From: Clostridia bacterium
Lineage (GTDB): Bacteria; Bacillota; Clostridia; Oscillospirales; CAG-272
Length of the DNA: 7,438 nucleotides
Direction of reading: 5' to 3'
Assembly (NCBI GenBank): GCA_900763885.1
Contig: CAAFLY010000054.1
Coordinates: 1-7,438, forward strand
The notes beneath the pieces were generated by a model. It saw only the letters and a program-made list of their open reading frames with translations. It had not been told where the DNA came from and ran no database searches. The position numbers and the translations under genes were made by a program. Positions 1 through 6,267 of this stretch are shown piece by piece (the stretch's first letter is position 1; each line of letters begins with the position of its first letter).

Positions 1-226
1 GAAGCAGATTTCCGGTCAAAAAGCCAAGCAAAAGCGCTACTCCCATTGCGGCTCCCGTCCGCCTTGTCTTGCGCGGAATCAAAAGAAGGAGTGCAAGCAC
101 AATCCAACCGATCCCGCTGTCGGCGAATCTGGTGATGTACGGCATAACGGAATCGAGAAACGCGCAGGAAAAAATCTCCTGGATCCGCTCCAAAATCGTG
201 ATCTCCGCTCCATTCCATATATCCAT
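1..226 (-). CDS. PAP2-family membrane phosphatase, N-terminal part (runs off left edge)
   Basis: Only the first 75 residues are visible; the gene continues beyond position 1. The start is ATG at 226, with a clear Shine-Dalgarno site (AGGAGG, on the reverse strand of 233-240) 7 bases upstream. The protein opens MDIWNGAEITILERIQEIF, followed by an LDSVMPYITRFADSG segment. Two hydrophobic stretches follow, around residues 39-50 and 59-75, separated by a basic PRKTRR turn. This layout is typical of the N-terminus of small PAP2/BcrC-like phosphatases, which act at the membrane on lipid pyrophosphates or phosphatidate-type lipids. The diagnostic catalytic motifs (KxxxxxxRP, PSGH, SRxxxxxH) would lie outside the window, so family assignment rests on N-terminal resemblance only and the substrate cannot be stated. 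It is transcribed divergently from the metallophosphoesterase gene. Confidence 0.7.
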   Translation of the reverse strand, partial: MDIWNGAEITILERIQEIFSCAFLDSVMPYITRFADSGIGWIVLALLLLIPRKTRRTGAAMGVALLLGFLTGNLL

Positions 227-284
227 ACTATGTCCTCCTGCCGTAATCCAGCCCCTTGTGTGTATCGATTTACTGTTTTCCTTT

Positions 285-293
285 AGTATATCA
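285..293 (-). promoter_or_regulatory. Extended -10 promoter candidate for the PAP2 gene
   Basis: On the reverse strand the sequence reads TGATATACT, an extended -10 element (TGnTATAmT), about 60 bases upstream of the PAP2 start codon. No good -35 hexamer lies at 17 bases, which fits an extended -10 type. It sits at the left end of the AT-rich intergenic region, back to back with a similar element on the plus strand. Confidence 0.4.
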
Positions 294-352
294 TAAAAAA
301 TCCAAATTGGGTGAAAAATTTATAAAAATTTCAAAAAATTTGTGTTTCGATG

Positions 353-361
353 TGGTATACT
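353..361 (+). promoter_or_regulatory. Extended -10 promoter candidate for the metallophosphoesterase gene
   Basis: The sequence TGGTATACT matches the extended -10 pattern (TG, one base, TATACT). It lies 45 bases upstream of the ATG at 406, a normal leader length for a vegetative sigma-A promoter. Upstream is an A/T-run tract (294-345) with a weak TTCAAA at about 20 bases, so the -35 is poor. Confidence 0.45.
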
Positions 362-405
362 GTTGGATGAGACAACATTTTGTCGAGAGGAAAGGAGCTA
401 CCGTT

Positions 406-1272
406 ATGCGCATTGCGGTTCTGACGGATATTCATGGCAATCACAGCGCACTGGACGCCGCCGTTTCGTTCATGGAAGAACATACGCCGGATATGCTTCT
501 CCTACTCGGCGACTATATCACGGATGGTCCTTACCCGCAGCGGATCATGGACACCTTATACTGTCTTATGGAGCAGTATCCCACCCATATGATCCGCGGC
601 AACAGAGAGGATTATGTGCTGCATCATAAGGTGGACGATGACTGGACGTATTCCTCCAGCAGCGGTTCCCTTCTCTACACATATAACCACCTGACCGACA
701 GAGACCTCGATTTTCTGCGCTCTCTGCCGATTGTCAAAAATGTGTATCCCACTGCAGGCAAGCCGTTTACCATCTGTCATGCCTCACCAAGCCACGCCAA
801 GGAATGGATTTTCGGCGATGCGCACATGGAAAAATTCTATCTGCGCCGGATTCCAACCGATTTTCTGCTGTGCGGGCATACCCACCAGACCCGATTTGTG
901 ACATACGATTCCGCCAGCATTCTCTATTGCCCGAGTCTCGGCCTGCCGCAGGATCCAACCTCCGACGCTCGTATGCTGTATTTAGACTGGAACGAATCAG
1001 ACAACCGCTATGGTATAACCTACATCCCGCTTTCCTACGACACAGAGGCACTGCTCGCCGATTACAGAGAGAGCGGATTCCTGGATGCCACCTATGTCTG
1101 GGGACGCTGTCTTGAAAAAGCACTGCGCCTTGGAGATCGGAAGGATTACTGTATGCAGTGCGTCAGTCTCGCGTGGAAATACGCAGGGGAGGATCACTGT
1201 AAGCCCGCCCCCGGCAGCAGTCAATTGCCGGAAAAATACTGGGAAGCTGCCGCTAAAAAACTCGGAATCTGA
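406..1272 (+). CDS. Calcineurin-like metallophosphoesterase
   Basis: A 288-residue cytoplasmic phosphoesterase of the calcineurin-like (YfcE/MPP-type) superfamily, which uses two metal ions to hydrolyse phosphate mono- or diesters. All the metal-site motifs are visible in order: D8-x-H10 in DIHGNHSALDA, G35-D36 in LLGDYITDG, G65-N66-R67-E68, the single His125 in CHASP, and G157-H158-T159-H160. The last ~125 residues form a mostly uncharacterised extension ending in KKLGI. There is no signal peptide or membrane segment. The start is ATG 406, with AAGGAG at 392-397 (8-base spacing). The reading frame stays open upstream to an ATG at 256, but that extension reads through promoter DNA and lacks conserved sequence, so I reject it. 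It is monocistronic, divergent from the PAP2 gene and convergent with spoIIIAH. The substrate is unknown. Confidence 0.93.
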   Translation: MRIAVLTDIHGNHSALDAAVSFMEEHTPDMLLLLGDYITDGPYPQRIMDTLYCLMEQYPTHMIRGNREDYVLHHKVDDDWTYSSSSGSLLYTYNHLTDRDLDFLRSLPIVKNVYPTAGKPFTICHASPSHAKEWIFGDAHMEKFYLRRIPTDFLLCGHTHQTRFVTYDSASILYCPSLGLPQDPTSDARMLYLDWNESDNRYGITYIPLSYDTEALLADYRESGFLDATYVWGRCLEKALRLGDRKDYCMQCVSLAWKYAGEDHCKPAPGSSQLPEKYWEAAAKKLGI

Positions 1273-1273
1273 C

Positions 1274-1311
1274 AAAACACACCTATGAGAAAGCTCCCAC
1301 AGGTGTGTTTT
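1274..1311. terminator. Bidirectional rho-independent terminator
   Basis: AAAACACACCT (1274-1284) pairs perfectly with AGGTGTGTTTT (1301-1311), an 11-bp stem. The loop can extend it with a small GAG/CTC stem. Because the stem begins with four A and ends with four T, it gives a U-tract in both directions. It sits 1 base after the stop of the metallophosphoesterase gene and 24 bases past the spoIIIAH stop, so it can end both converging transcripts. Confidence 0.85.
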
Positions 1312-1334
1312 CTTATGGCTTTTGTGTAGCTGGA

Positions 1335-1913
1335 TCACATATCCGCGCTCGATTTCTCCACGATTTTCAGGTTGCTCGGCACGATACCCGCCTGCTCATA
1401 GACGATTTCGGAAATCTGCGCCACTTCGCCCGGATTGAGCCCCTCGCTTTCCACGATCACGTTGCAGGTATCGTTGCTGATAACGGCAATGCATTGACTA
1501 AAGCCTTTGGACAAAATCATCGCTTCTATGTTGGTTTCCTTCTCCATGTCTGTCGCCAGTTTCGTCATATCGTTCCACGCCGCTTCCTTGGCTTCATCAA
1601 GCGCGGTCTGACTGTCAGCGACTGCTTGCAATACCTCCATTGCCTCATCGCGCGCCTGTTTGCGGTTTAGGGACATCGATTGAAAATACGTGCCTATGGT
1701 TCCCTCCATCTCGGTCTCGCTCATCTCCCCGCTTTCCGACAGGTCGATTGCCAGCTTATTCGACTTCTTTTCCGTTTGCCCGTTCTGATATAGGATCACA
1801 TTCAGAACGACCGCACAGCCAAGTACCAACACGGTACAGATGGTGATGATGCTCTTCTTTCCAAGTTTTCCGATCACTTTTTTCGTTTTTTCGCGTACCT
1901 CATTCCACTGCAT
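1335..1913 (-). CDS. spoIIIAH: Stage III sporulation protein AH
   Basis: A 192-residue mother-cell membrane protein of the SpoIIIA-SpoIIQ channel. SpoIIIAH crosses the outer forespore membrane once; its C-terminal ring-building domain, related to YscJ/FliF of secretion and flagellar systems, meets forespore SpoIIQ in the intermembrane space. Visible here: a basic N-terminus (to K20), one transmembrane helix at about residues 21-42, a polar acidic linker, a helical stretch rich in Glu, Ala and Lys (about 70-125), and the C-terminal alpha/beta ring domain (about 125-188) with ISNDTCNVIVES and EVAQISEIVYEQAG. B. subtilis SpoIIIAH is slightly longer (218). The start ATG 1913 has AAGGAG 8 bases upstream. 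It is the last gene of the operon, separated from spoIIIAG by the only large gap (111 bases), where a sigma-E-like site is seen. Confidence 0.93.
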   Translation of the reverse strand: MQWNEVREKTKKVIGKLGKKSIITICTVLVLGCAVVLNVILYQNGQTEKKSNKLAIDLSESGEMSETEMEGTIGTYFQSMSLNRKQARDEAMEVLQAVADSQTALDEAKEAAWNDMTKLATDMEKETNIEAMILSKGFSQCIAVISNDTCNVIVESEGLNPGEVAQISEIVYEQAGIVPSNLKIVEKSSADM

Positions 1914-1995
1914 ATGTTCTGCTCCTTTTCTCTCTGGATGGTGTTGTTCCCGATCGGAAGCCGGGTAGACAACCGCATTTCCGATGCCGCGTTAC

Positions 1996-2024
1996 ACTCT
2001 ATGTGACTTGTGGGTGGGATATGC
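1996..2024 (-). promoter_or_regulatory. Candidate internal sigma-E promoter before spoIIIAH
   Basis: Reading the minus strand, GCATATC (2024-2018) resembles the sigma-E -35 (KMATATT, 6 of 7) and CATAGAGT (2003-1996) resembles the -10 (CATACAMT, 6 of 8). The spacing is exactly 14 bases, the usual value. The -35 begins directly after the spoIIIAG stop codon and the -10 lies about 80 bases before the spoIIIAH start. The rest of the 1914-2024 gap holds only a short CCGATCGG palindrome and the ribosome binding site. Confidence 0.35.
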
Positions 2025-2519
2025 CTACATACCGGCGATTTTTATCCGATGGGTCGGGATTCCAAGAGATGCGGACAACAGCTCCGTCAATGCCGCGCGG
2101 ATTGCCGGGTCGTCGCCGCCTGTACAGACCACCGCCACACCGCGAATCTCCGGATAGATTTCCGCTACTGTGACCGCCTCCTCGCTTCCGCTTTTCTGCA
2201 GGATCACAAGCTCTGCGTTTTGTCCGACTTCGTTGCGTGCGTAGACCCATTCACTGCCCTTTTCCAACGTCAGCAGCACCGTGGCATCCGATACCCCATG
2301 GACGCTCTTACAGAGTGTCTCGACCCGTTTCTCGAGATATTCCGTATAATACGCAACTGTCTCCGTTGCGGCGTCCCGTTCGGGTGCTGTTTGCAGGATA
2401 TTCCCGCCGACCAGAAACAGAATGCCAATGACCACGCCGCCGATGGCGATCCATGTGTTCCGCGAAAACCGCCCCGTCATTCTTCCGATCCCGTCTGCTT
2501 TTCCGTTTCTCTCTTCCAT
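2025..2519 (-). CDS. spoIIIAG: Stage III sporulation protein AG
   Basis: A ring-forming protein of the SpoIIIA-SpoIIQ transenvelope channel in the outer forespore membrane. With the ATG at 2519 it has 164 residues: a short cytoplasmic N-terminus, one transmembrane helix at about residues 22-43, and an intermembrane domain ending in the ring-building fold. That fold carries the family-typical YPEIRGVAVVCTGGDDPAIR and ending LGIPTHRIKIAGM. It is much shorter than B. subtilis SpoIIIAG (229), mainly because the central low-complexity insertion is missing, as is common in Clostridia. The start is uncertain. ATG 2519 has GGAG four bases upstream and overlaps spoIIIAF by 43 bases. ATG 2480 forms an ATGA overlap with the spoIIIAF stop but has a weak ribosome site and leaves few residues before the helix. 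An ATG at 2540 is also in frame. Confidence 0.9.
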   Translation of the reverse strand: MEERNGKADGIGRMTGRFSRNTWIAIGGVVIGILFLVGGNILQTAPERDAATETVAYYTEYLEKRVETLCKSVHGVSDATVLLTLEKGSEWVYARNEVGQNAELVILQKSGSEEAVTVAEIYPEIRGVAVVCTGGDDPAIRAALTELLSASLGIPTHRIKIAGM

Positions 2520-2986
2520 TCTGCTCCGTTCTTCTCCCATACGTGTATCGCCGCCTCCATTCTCGCCGTAAGATCCGTTTCCATCTGCCTGCACTCCCAT
2601 GTGGGCAAATCTGCCACATATAGCCGTATTTCTGTGATTTCTTCGTTCTCCTCTGTCACGCACATCTCCATATCCTCCATCGGGATCCCGTAGACGACAG
2701 AGATATACCGCATCCAACCGAGGGCCGTTTCTTTGGTCGCGCTGGCAAACCGCATATCCTCCGTTCCCATGCCGTATGGTTCTGCTGTTTCCGCAATCTG
2801 CCACGATTCCACGGTACACACAATCCCGGATACTACATCGCAAATTGGCAGCGCAATCACAGCAAGGACCACCATGCCGCACAGGAAACGATAGGTTTTA
2901 CGGATCCCAGTCGTCGATGGTGTGAGCAGGGAGAAGATGTGACAGACCGTGGTGATGACGAGAATGCTCTGGATGTACTGGTTCAT
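2477..2986 (-). CDS. spoIIIAF: Stage III sporulation protein AF
   Basis: A 169-residue membrane protein of the SpoIIIA complex. The N-terminus starts MNQYIQSILVITTVC and holds two transmembrane helices at about residues 4-22 and 33-54. A mixed alpha/beta C-terminal domain (about 85-150) follows, the region with the ring-building fold in this family, seen here as YGIPMEDMEMCV...ITEIRLYVADLP. The tail is charged. It is somewhat shorter than B. subtilis SpoIIIAF (206). The ATG at 2986 overlaps the spoIIIAE stop as ATGA, and no strong Shine-Dalgarno site precedes it, which suggests translational coupling to spoIIIAE. The frame remains open far upstream through spoIIIAE, but that region encodes the real SpoIIIAE in another frame, so the long version is rejected. 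Confidence 0.92.
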   Translation of the reverse strand: MNQYIQSILVITTVCHIFSLLTPSTTGIRKTYRFLCGMVVLAVIALPICDVVSGIVCTVESWQIAETAEPYGMGTEDMRFASATKETALGWMRYISVVYGIPMEDMEMCVTEENEEITEIRLYVADLPTWECRQMETDLTARMEAAIHVWEKNGAEWKRETEKQTGSEE

Positions 2987-4080
2987 GACGCGTGTACCGC
3001 CGTTTTGATGTAGAGAATCATAGCAAAGAGAAAGAACAATGTGGATAGCCAAACCATCGCCATGAGAATCTGCAGCACCGACGAGGTATCCGCGAGCCAT
3101 TTCGCGCTTTTCGAACAGCCAAGCACCTCCGCGGTCATATGGCTGACTGAAAAAGAAAGCTGCATCAGAAGCATGGAAATCCCGACGGGCAGCAGGAGAA
3201 AAAGCAGCACGAGAATACCACCGATCCCGGTCATGACCTTTACATAGTGGAGTCCCTCTCGTACCGCCGCAAATGCTTCCGATACCACACCGCCTACAAT
3301 CGGAATAAAATTGCCTAGCGCGAACCGGACCGTCCGCAGTCCCAGAGAATCCGCACTTCTGGCAAGGCTTGTCTGAATACCGTAGACAAAGGAATATACG
3401 AGGACAAAGAAGGAGAATAAGGATAGAAAGAAGCGTTTGATGCCTGCCAAGAGTCCGCTGACCGATACCTCTGTACACACCGAGGAGACTACCGTCAGGG
3501 CAAATAAAGCACGGCAGAGCGGTTGAAAAGCATATGTATTGATACTGGACAAGACCGTAATGAATAGGACCATCCCGGCGTGCTGTACCGTTGCCGCGGT
3601 GATCTCTCCGGTACCGTAGGACGCCGCCGCCAGTACCGGTAGCATTCGATTCATCACGGTGCACAGCGTCTCCATATACCCGCCGGCAATCGCGAACATC
3701 TCCGCGGCGATCGAATAGATGGTCAAAGCCATCGCAAGATCCGCGCACATCTCCCAGAACGGATCCTCTCCGCTAAGCTGTTTTGCCATAGCTGTGATGA
3801 GGAGCATCCCGCACATCGCCGTGCATTTTCCGGCAAAAGGCAAAAAACCTTCCCGAAAAATCGTTACGATCCGTTCCCAGAGATACGCAAACGAGAGCTT
3901 TGTCTGCAGACCTTCCGTGCCGTCTGTTTCCATGATGGAGAGTCCGCCGATCGCATCCCGGACCTCTTCCGGCAGTTCTTCCATGAACCGATCAAACCCG
4001 GTGTCGCCATAGTCCTTCCCAGAGATCGAATACTCCTCCGCGGCGACAGGAGAGAGCATCATCAAGGCAAGAAAAAGCAT
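2983..4080 (-). CDS. spoIIIAE: Stage III sporulation protein AE
   Basis: The large polytopic membrane component of the SpoIIIA channel complex, 365 residues as called (B. subtilis 399). It begins with a hydrophobic signal-like segment ending PVAAEEYS (cleavage plausible after residue 14). A short extracytoplasmic region (about 15-80) is followed by several transmembrane helices between residue 84 and 358. The family-typical GNFIPIVGGVVSEAF lies at residues 256-270. The start is debatable. ATG 4080 has GAGGG six bases upstream. ATG 4086 has no spacing to it. A TTG at 4101 overlaps the spoIIIAD stop (TTGA) and would give the signal segment the arginine it otherwise lacks. Longer extension to 4518 would cover spoIIIAD and is rejected. 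Its stop overlaps the spoIIIAF start. Confidence 0.92.
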   Translation of the reverse strand: MLFLALMMLSPVAAEEYSISGKDYGDTGFDRFMEELPEEVRDAIGGLSIMETDGTEGLQTKLSFAYLWERIVTIFREGFLPFAGKCTAMCGMLLITAMAKQLSGEDPFWEMCADLAMALTIYSIAAEMFAIAGGYMETLCTVMNRMLPVLAAASYGTGEITAATVQHAGMVLFITVLSSINTYAFQPLCRALFALTVVSSVCTEVSVSGLLAGIKRFFLSLFSFFVLVYSFVYGIQTSLARSADSLGLRTVRFALGNFIPIVGGVVSEAFAAVREGLHYVKVMTGIGGILVLLFLLLPVGISMLLMQLSFSVSHMTAEVLGCSKSAKWLADTSSVLQILMAMVWLSTLFFLFAMILYIKTAVHAS

Positions 4081-4097
4081 GAGCATCCCTCGCCAAA

Positions 4098-4475
4098 TCA
4101 AAGAAAGGACAGAGCAAGCTCGAGTAAGGACTTCCACAACGGCATACTGAGTGCCACAAGCTCGATTCTGCCGGATAGCTCCATGTACCCGGCAAGGCCC
4201 GATTCGCCTACAGTTTTGCACAACTCGCTTGCCATATGGGTAATCCAGACAATTCCCAATGCTTTGCATAATATCACCACATATTCTCCGGTCGATTCCG
4301 TGCCAAACGTCTGCAGCAACGGCAGGAATTCCCCGAGCTTGTCCCGTGCGAATCCGAACACCGCGATTCCAAACGCAGCAATCACATACGGCACCCACTC
4401 CTTCCGCAGTTCCCGCAGCAGCAGAATTACGGATAGGAGACAGAATCCCGCGCCGATCAGTCCCCACAGTCCCAT
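4098..4475 (-). CDS. spoIIIAD: Stage III sporulation protein AD
   Basis: A 125-residue integral membrane protein of the SpoIIIA complex in the mother-cell (outer forespore) membrane. Hydrophobic segments are visible at about residues 4-20, 26-42, 64-80 and 103-121. Family-typical features are the ITHMASELCKTVGESGLAGYMELSGRIELVALSMPL stretch at about residues 79-113, with the acidic E84, E91, E99 and E105 among small and hydrophobic residues. The ATG at 4475 shares its A with the TGA of spoIIIAC (TGATG), and no good ribosome site precedes it, so its translation is probably coupled to spoIIIAC. The protein resembles SpoIIIAC in part, the two being distantly related small membrane proteins. The length is normal for the family. 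Confidence 0.93.
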   Translation of the reverse strand: MGLWGLIGAGFCLLSVILLLRELRKEWVPYVIAAFGIAVFGFARDKLGEFLPLLQTFGTESTGEYVVILCKALGIVWITHMASELCKTVGESGLAGYMELSGRIELVALSMPLWKSLLELALSFL

Positions 4476-4669
4476 CAGATGCCAAAAACCGTGCGGATTT
4501 CCGTGAGTAGATCGCCAATTTTCCCGACCAGCAGAATCAGTACAAACACAATGCCGGCGAGTGACAGCAAAAGTGCCTGTTCATCTCTGCCGGATCGTTG
4601 CAAAATCTGATAGGAAACGGCGATAATCAGTCCGACTCCGGCGATTTTCAATAGCATGGAGACATCCAT
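4475..4669 (-). CDS. spoIIIAC: Stage III sporulation protein AC
   Basis: A 64-residue membrane protein with two transmembrane helices (about residues 4-22 and 31-50) joined by a polar QRSGRDEQA loop. It is a component of the SpoIIIA channel required for forespore gene expression after engulfment. Opening (MDVSMLLKIAGVG) and length match the family closely (B. subtilis 68). The start ATG 4669 has AAGGAG six bases upstream. The frame is open further upstream to 4720 but that stretch overlaps the end of spoIIIAB and has no family similarity. It is separated from spoIIIAB by 31 bases and joined to spoIIIAD by a TGATG overlap. Confidence 0.94.
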   Translation of the reverse strand: MDVSMLLKIAGVGLIIAVSYQILQRSGRDEQALLLSLAGIVFVLILLVGKIGDLLTEIRTVFGI

Positions 4670-4700
4670 AACGTTCTCCTTTTCATAGTTGATCTGTCTT

Positions 4701-5168
4701 TCAGAGGAAGAAGAGTACAACCGACAGCGCGGCCATCAGCGGCAATGTGCGGTACAGCTTCGTTTTCTCCTGTAATTCCCGACGTGCGCTATTCTGGATC
4801 CTTTCCAACGCGTCGATGGTATACCGACACAGGCGCAGTTCCTCCGATTCATAGTTTCTGCCCGCCTTGTCGATGTATTCCGAAAGAATTCTGTCCGCGC
4901 CATCTGGCAGAGATGTTCCGGCAAGCATGCGAGAAAGCCCGCATTTCGCAAGGGTCGTGGCAAACGGTGTGTCTGTATCACGACGGAAGGAGACTACGAT
5001 CTCCGGCAACGGTGTACGAAAGGCGCGTATGTGGTTTTCCGTATAGAGAAGAAATCGAAGCCACTCCTCCAAATACCGCACCTGTTTCTGCACTGCACGG
5101 ATCTTATCATAGCTAAAAAGCGCCGCGCTGCCCAATAGCATGAGACTCCCGGCGATCATACCGTACAT
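4701..5168 (-). CDS. spoIIIAB: Stage III sporulation protein AB
   Basis: A 155-residue protein with an N-terminal transmembrane segment (residues 3-19), a helical cytoplasmic domain (about 20-140) and a C-terminal hydrophobic tail (about 141-155, ending VVLFFL). The family resembles the GspF-type platform protein of type II secretion. SpoIIIAB is thought to act with the ATPase SpoIIIAA at the base of the SpoIIIA channel. Family features seen are the YLEEWLRFLLYTENHIRAFRTPLPEI segment near residues 32-57 and the C-terminal Lys/Tyr-rich helix (KTKLYRTLPLM). It is slightly shorter than the B. subtilis protein (171). ATG 5168 is preceded by a long purine tract containing AAGGAGG and GGGGGAG; a second in-frame ATG at 5159 is possible. 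The gene overlaps the end of spoIIIAA by 13 bases. Confidence 0.92.
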   Translation of the reverse strand: MYGMIAGSLMLLGSAALFSYDKIRAVQKQVRYLEEWLRFLLYTENHIRAFRTPLPEIVVSFRRDTDTPFATTLAKCGLSRMLAGTSLPDGADRILSEYIDKAGRNYESEELRLCRYTIDALERIQNSARRELQEKTKLYRTLPLMAALSVVLFFL

Positions 5169-6019
5169 AGCCGCTCCCCCTCCTTCCTCTGATAGGTGTA
5201 TCGGTGCTCTCCATCGGCAGTCCGTGTCACAGCGCAGAAGAGTGAAAAATGGCGGCGAAAGGCTGTGTCAATTCCCGATGGAGCAGCGGCGTGCATGGTG
5301 GCACAGACCGGAATTCCGCAGCGCACACAGCTTTCCAGAGCCGTCAAATCCTCCGTGGTCATCAGCTCATCACAGAGGATCATCTGCGGCGAGAGAGTCC
5401 GTATCGCTGTCTCCATACCCAACGCACGCGGATACCCAAACAGCACGTCCGCCATATCGTCCTCCGTTGTACCATATAGCTCACAGCGCGTGTCGATCAC
5501 CGCAATCCGCAGCGCGTTTTCCCCGGACGCAAGCAGTGGAATCAACTCCCGCAGCAACGTTGTTTTGCCATGACCGGGCAGCGAATAGATCAACACATTG
5601 TCGTGAAAGCCACCATCCCGCATCTTTTCATACAAAGGAGCAGAGACGCCATAGATTCGGTGCGGCAGACGGATACAGAGCGAGGAGATCTCCCGCAGTC
5701 CGGTCAGCTTCCCGTCACAGAGTACAGCACGTCCACATACCCCGACACGGATTCCGCCGTCCACGGAGATATAGCCGTCCCGAATCGTGTCCGCGTGGCT
5801 GTAGAGAGAATGCGCGCAAAGCTCCTGCAGAATCGTGCTGAACATATCCTCCGGACAATATACGTCAAGCGGATGGTTTTTGCCGCAAGCGGTGACACAG
5901 ACCCGTTTGTCCCTACGGATGCGGATCTCTTCCACCGTCTCCCACAGTGAATCCTGGCGCAATGCCTCCCCGATCTGTCGCGGAAGCCTGTCTATAATAG
6001 ACGGATTCCTTTCAGCCAT
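5156..6019 (-). CDS. spoIIIAA: Stage III sporulation protein AA, ATPase
   Basis: The cytoplasmic AAA/secretion-superfamily ATPase thought to power or assemble the mother-cell half of the SpoIIIA-SpoIIQ channel. From ATG 6019 it has 287 residues (B. subtilis 307). The N-terminal half has the family's EEIRIRRDKRV (about 30-40) and the SVDGGIRVGVCGRAV region (about 85-99), followed by GLREISSLCIRLP. The Walker A motif is S146-LPGHGKT-T154, and Walker B is MILCDE at about 213-218. The first P-loop residue is Ser instead of the expected Gly or Ala. The start is ambiguous: ATG 6019 has AAAGGAG 11 bases upstream, while an in-frame GTG at 6031 follows AGGGGA closely and would add four residues. It is the first gene of the operon, about 46 bases downstream of a sigma-E-like promoter. 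Confidence 0.93.
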   Translation of the reverse strand: MAERNPSIIDRLPRQIGEALRQDSLWETVEEIRIRRDKRVCVTACGKNHPLDVYCPEDMFSTILQELCAHSLYSHADTIRDGYISVDGGIRVGVCGRAVLCDGKLTGLREISSLCIRLPHRIYGVSAPLYEKMRDGGFHDNVLIYSLPGHGKTTLLRELIPLLASGENALRIAVIDTRCELYGTTEDDMADVLFGYPRALGMETAIRTLSPQMILCDELMTTEDLTALESCVRCGIPVCATMHAAAPSGIDTAFRRHFSLFCAVTRTADGEHRYTYQRKEGERLCTV

Positions 6020-6064
6020 CCGCTCCGCCACTCCTTTCCCCTGTCCGTTTGCATGTACAGAAGG

Positions 6065-6093
6065 AATATATGCGCCGCATCACCCCCATATAC
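6065..6093 (-). promoter_or_regulatory. Candidate sigma-E promoter of the spoIIIA operon
   Basis: On the minus strand, GTATATG (6093-6087) partly matches the sigma-E -35 (KMATATT) and CATATATT (6072-6065) matches 6 of 8 positions of the -10 (CATACAMT), with exactly 14 bases between. The -10 ends about 46 bases before the ATG of spoIIIAA. In B. subtilis the spoIIIA operon is transcribed by sigma-E in the mother cell, so position and spacing both fit. Confidence 0.5.
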
Positions 6094-6095
6094 CG

Positions 6096-6147
6096 AAAAA
6101 AGAAAAACCGCCTGCACAATTTTCGTACAGACAGTTTATCTGCGGTT
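6096..6147 (-). terminator. Possible minus-strand terminator upstream of spoIIIA
   Basis: On the minus strand, AACCGC (6147-6142) can pair with GCGGTT (6111-6106). A further CAGA/TCTG stem is possible inside, and the T-rich TTTTTCTTTTTT follows at 6107-6096. The outer stem is only 6 bp around a 30-base loop, so strength is doubtful. It lies just before the sigma-E-like promoter and would insulate the operon from transcription entering from the right. Confidence 0.35.
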
Positions 6148-6267
6148 GCCATTCCGACTCCATTATCGCGCCCTAACGCCGAAGAATTCTCTCATTGTTC
6201 GAAAAATACCCGCTGTGTGGGGATTATTTCGAGAGTGGGATGGATCGCTCTATTATTCAACCGCACA

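Noticed and set aside
256..405. N-terminal extension of the metallophosphoesterase to ATG 256
   Set aside because: It would read through the promoter region, the added residues lack family similarity, and ATG 406 has a strong ribosome site followed directly by the conserved MRIAVLTDIHGN start.
2541..2882. Long upstream extension of the spoIIIAG frame (285 residues)
   Set aside because: It is a shadow of spoIIIAF; the added part is Arg/Gly/Cys-rich and unlike any SpoIIIAG.
2987..3748. Long upstream extension of the spoIIIAF frame (423 residues)
   Set aside because: It overlaps spoIIIAE in another frame; only the part from ATG 2986 resembles SpoIIIAF.
4102..4518. Extension of spoIIIAE across spoIIIAD
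   Set aside because: The spoIIIAD frame is clearly the coding one there, and SpoIIIAE begins with a signal-like segment near 4080-4101.
5140..5841. Plus-strand 233-residue open frame opposite spoIIIAA
   Set aside because: The translation is Arg/Ser/His/Pro-rich, a typical antisense shadow of a GC-rich gene.
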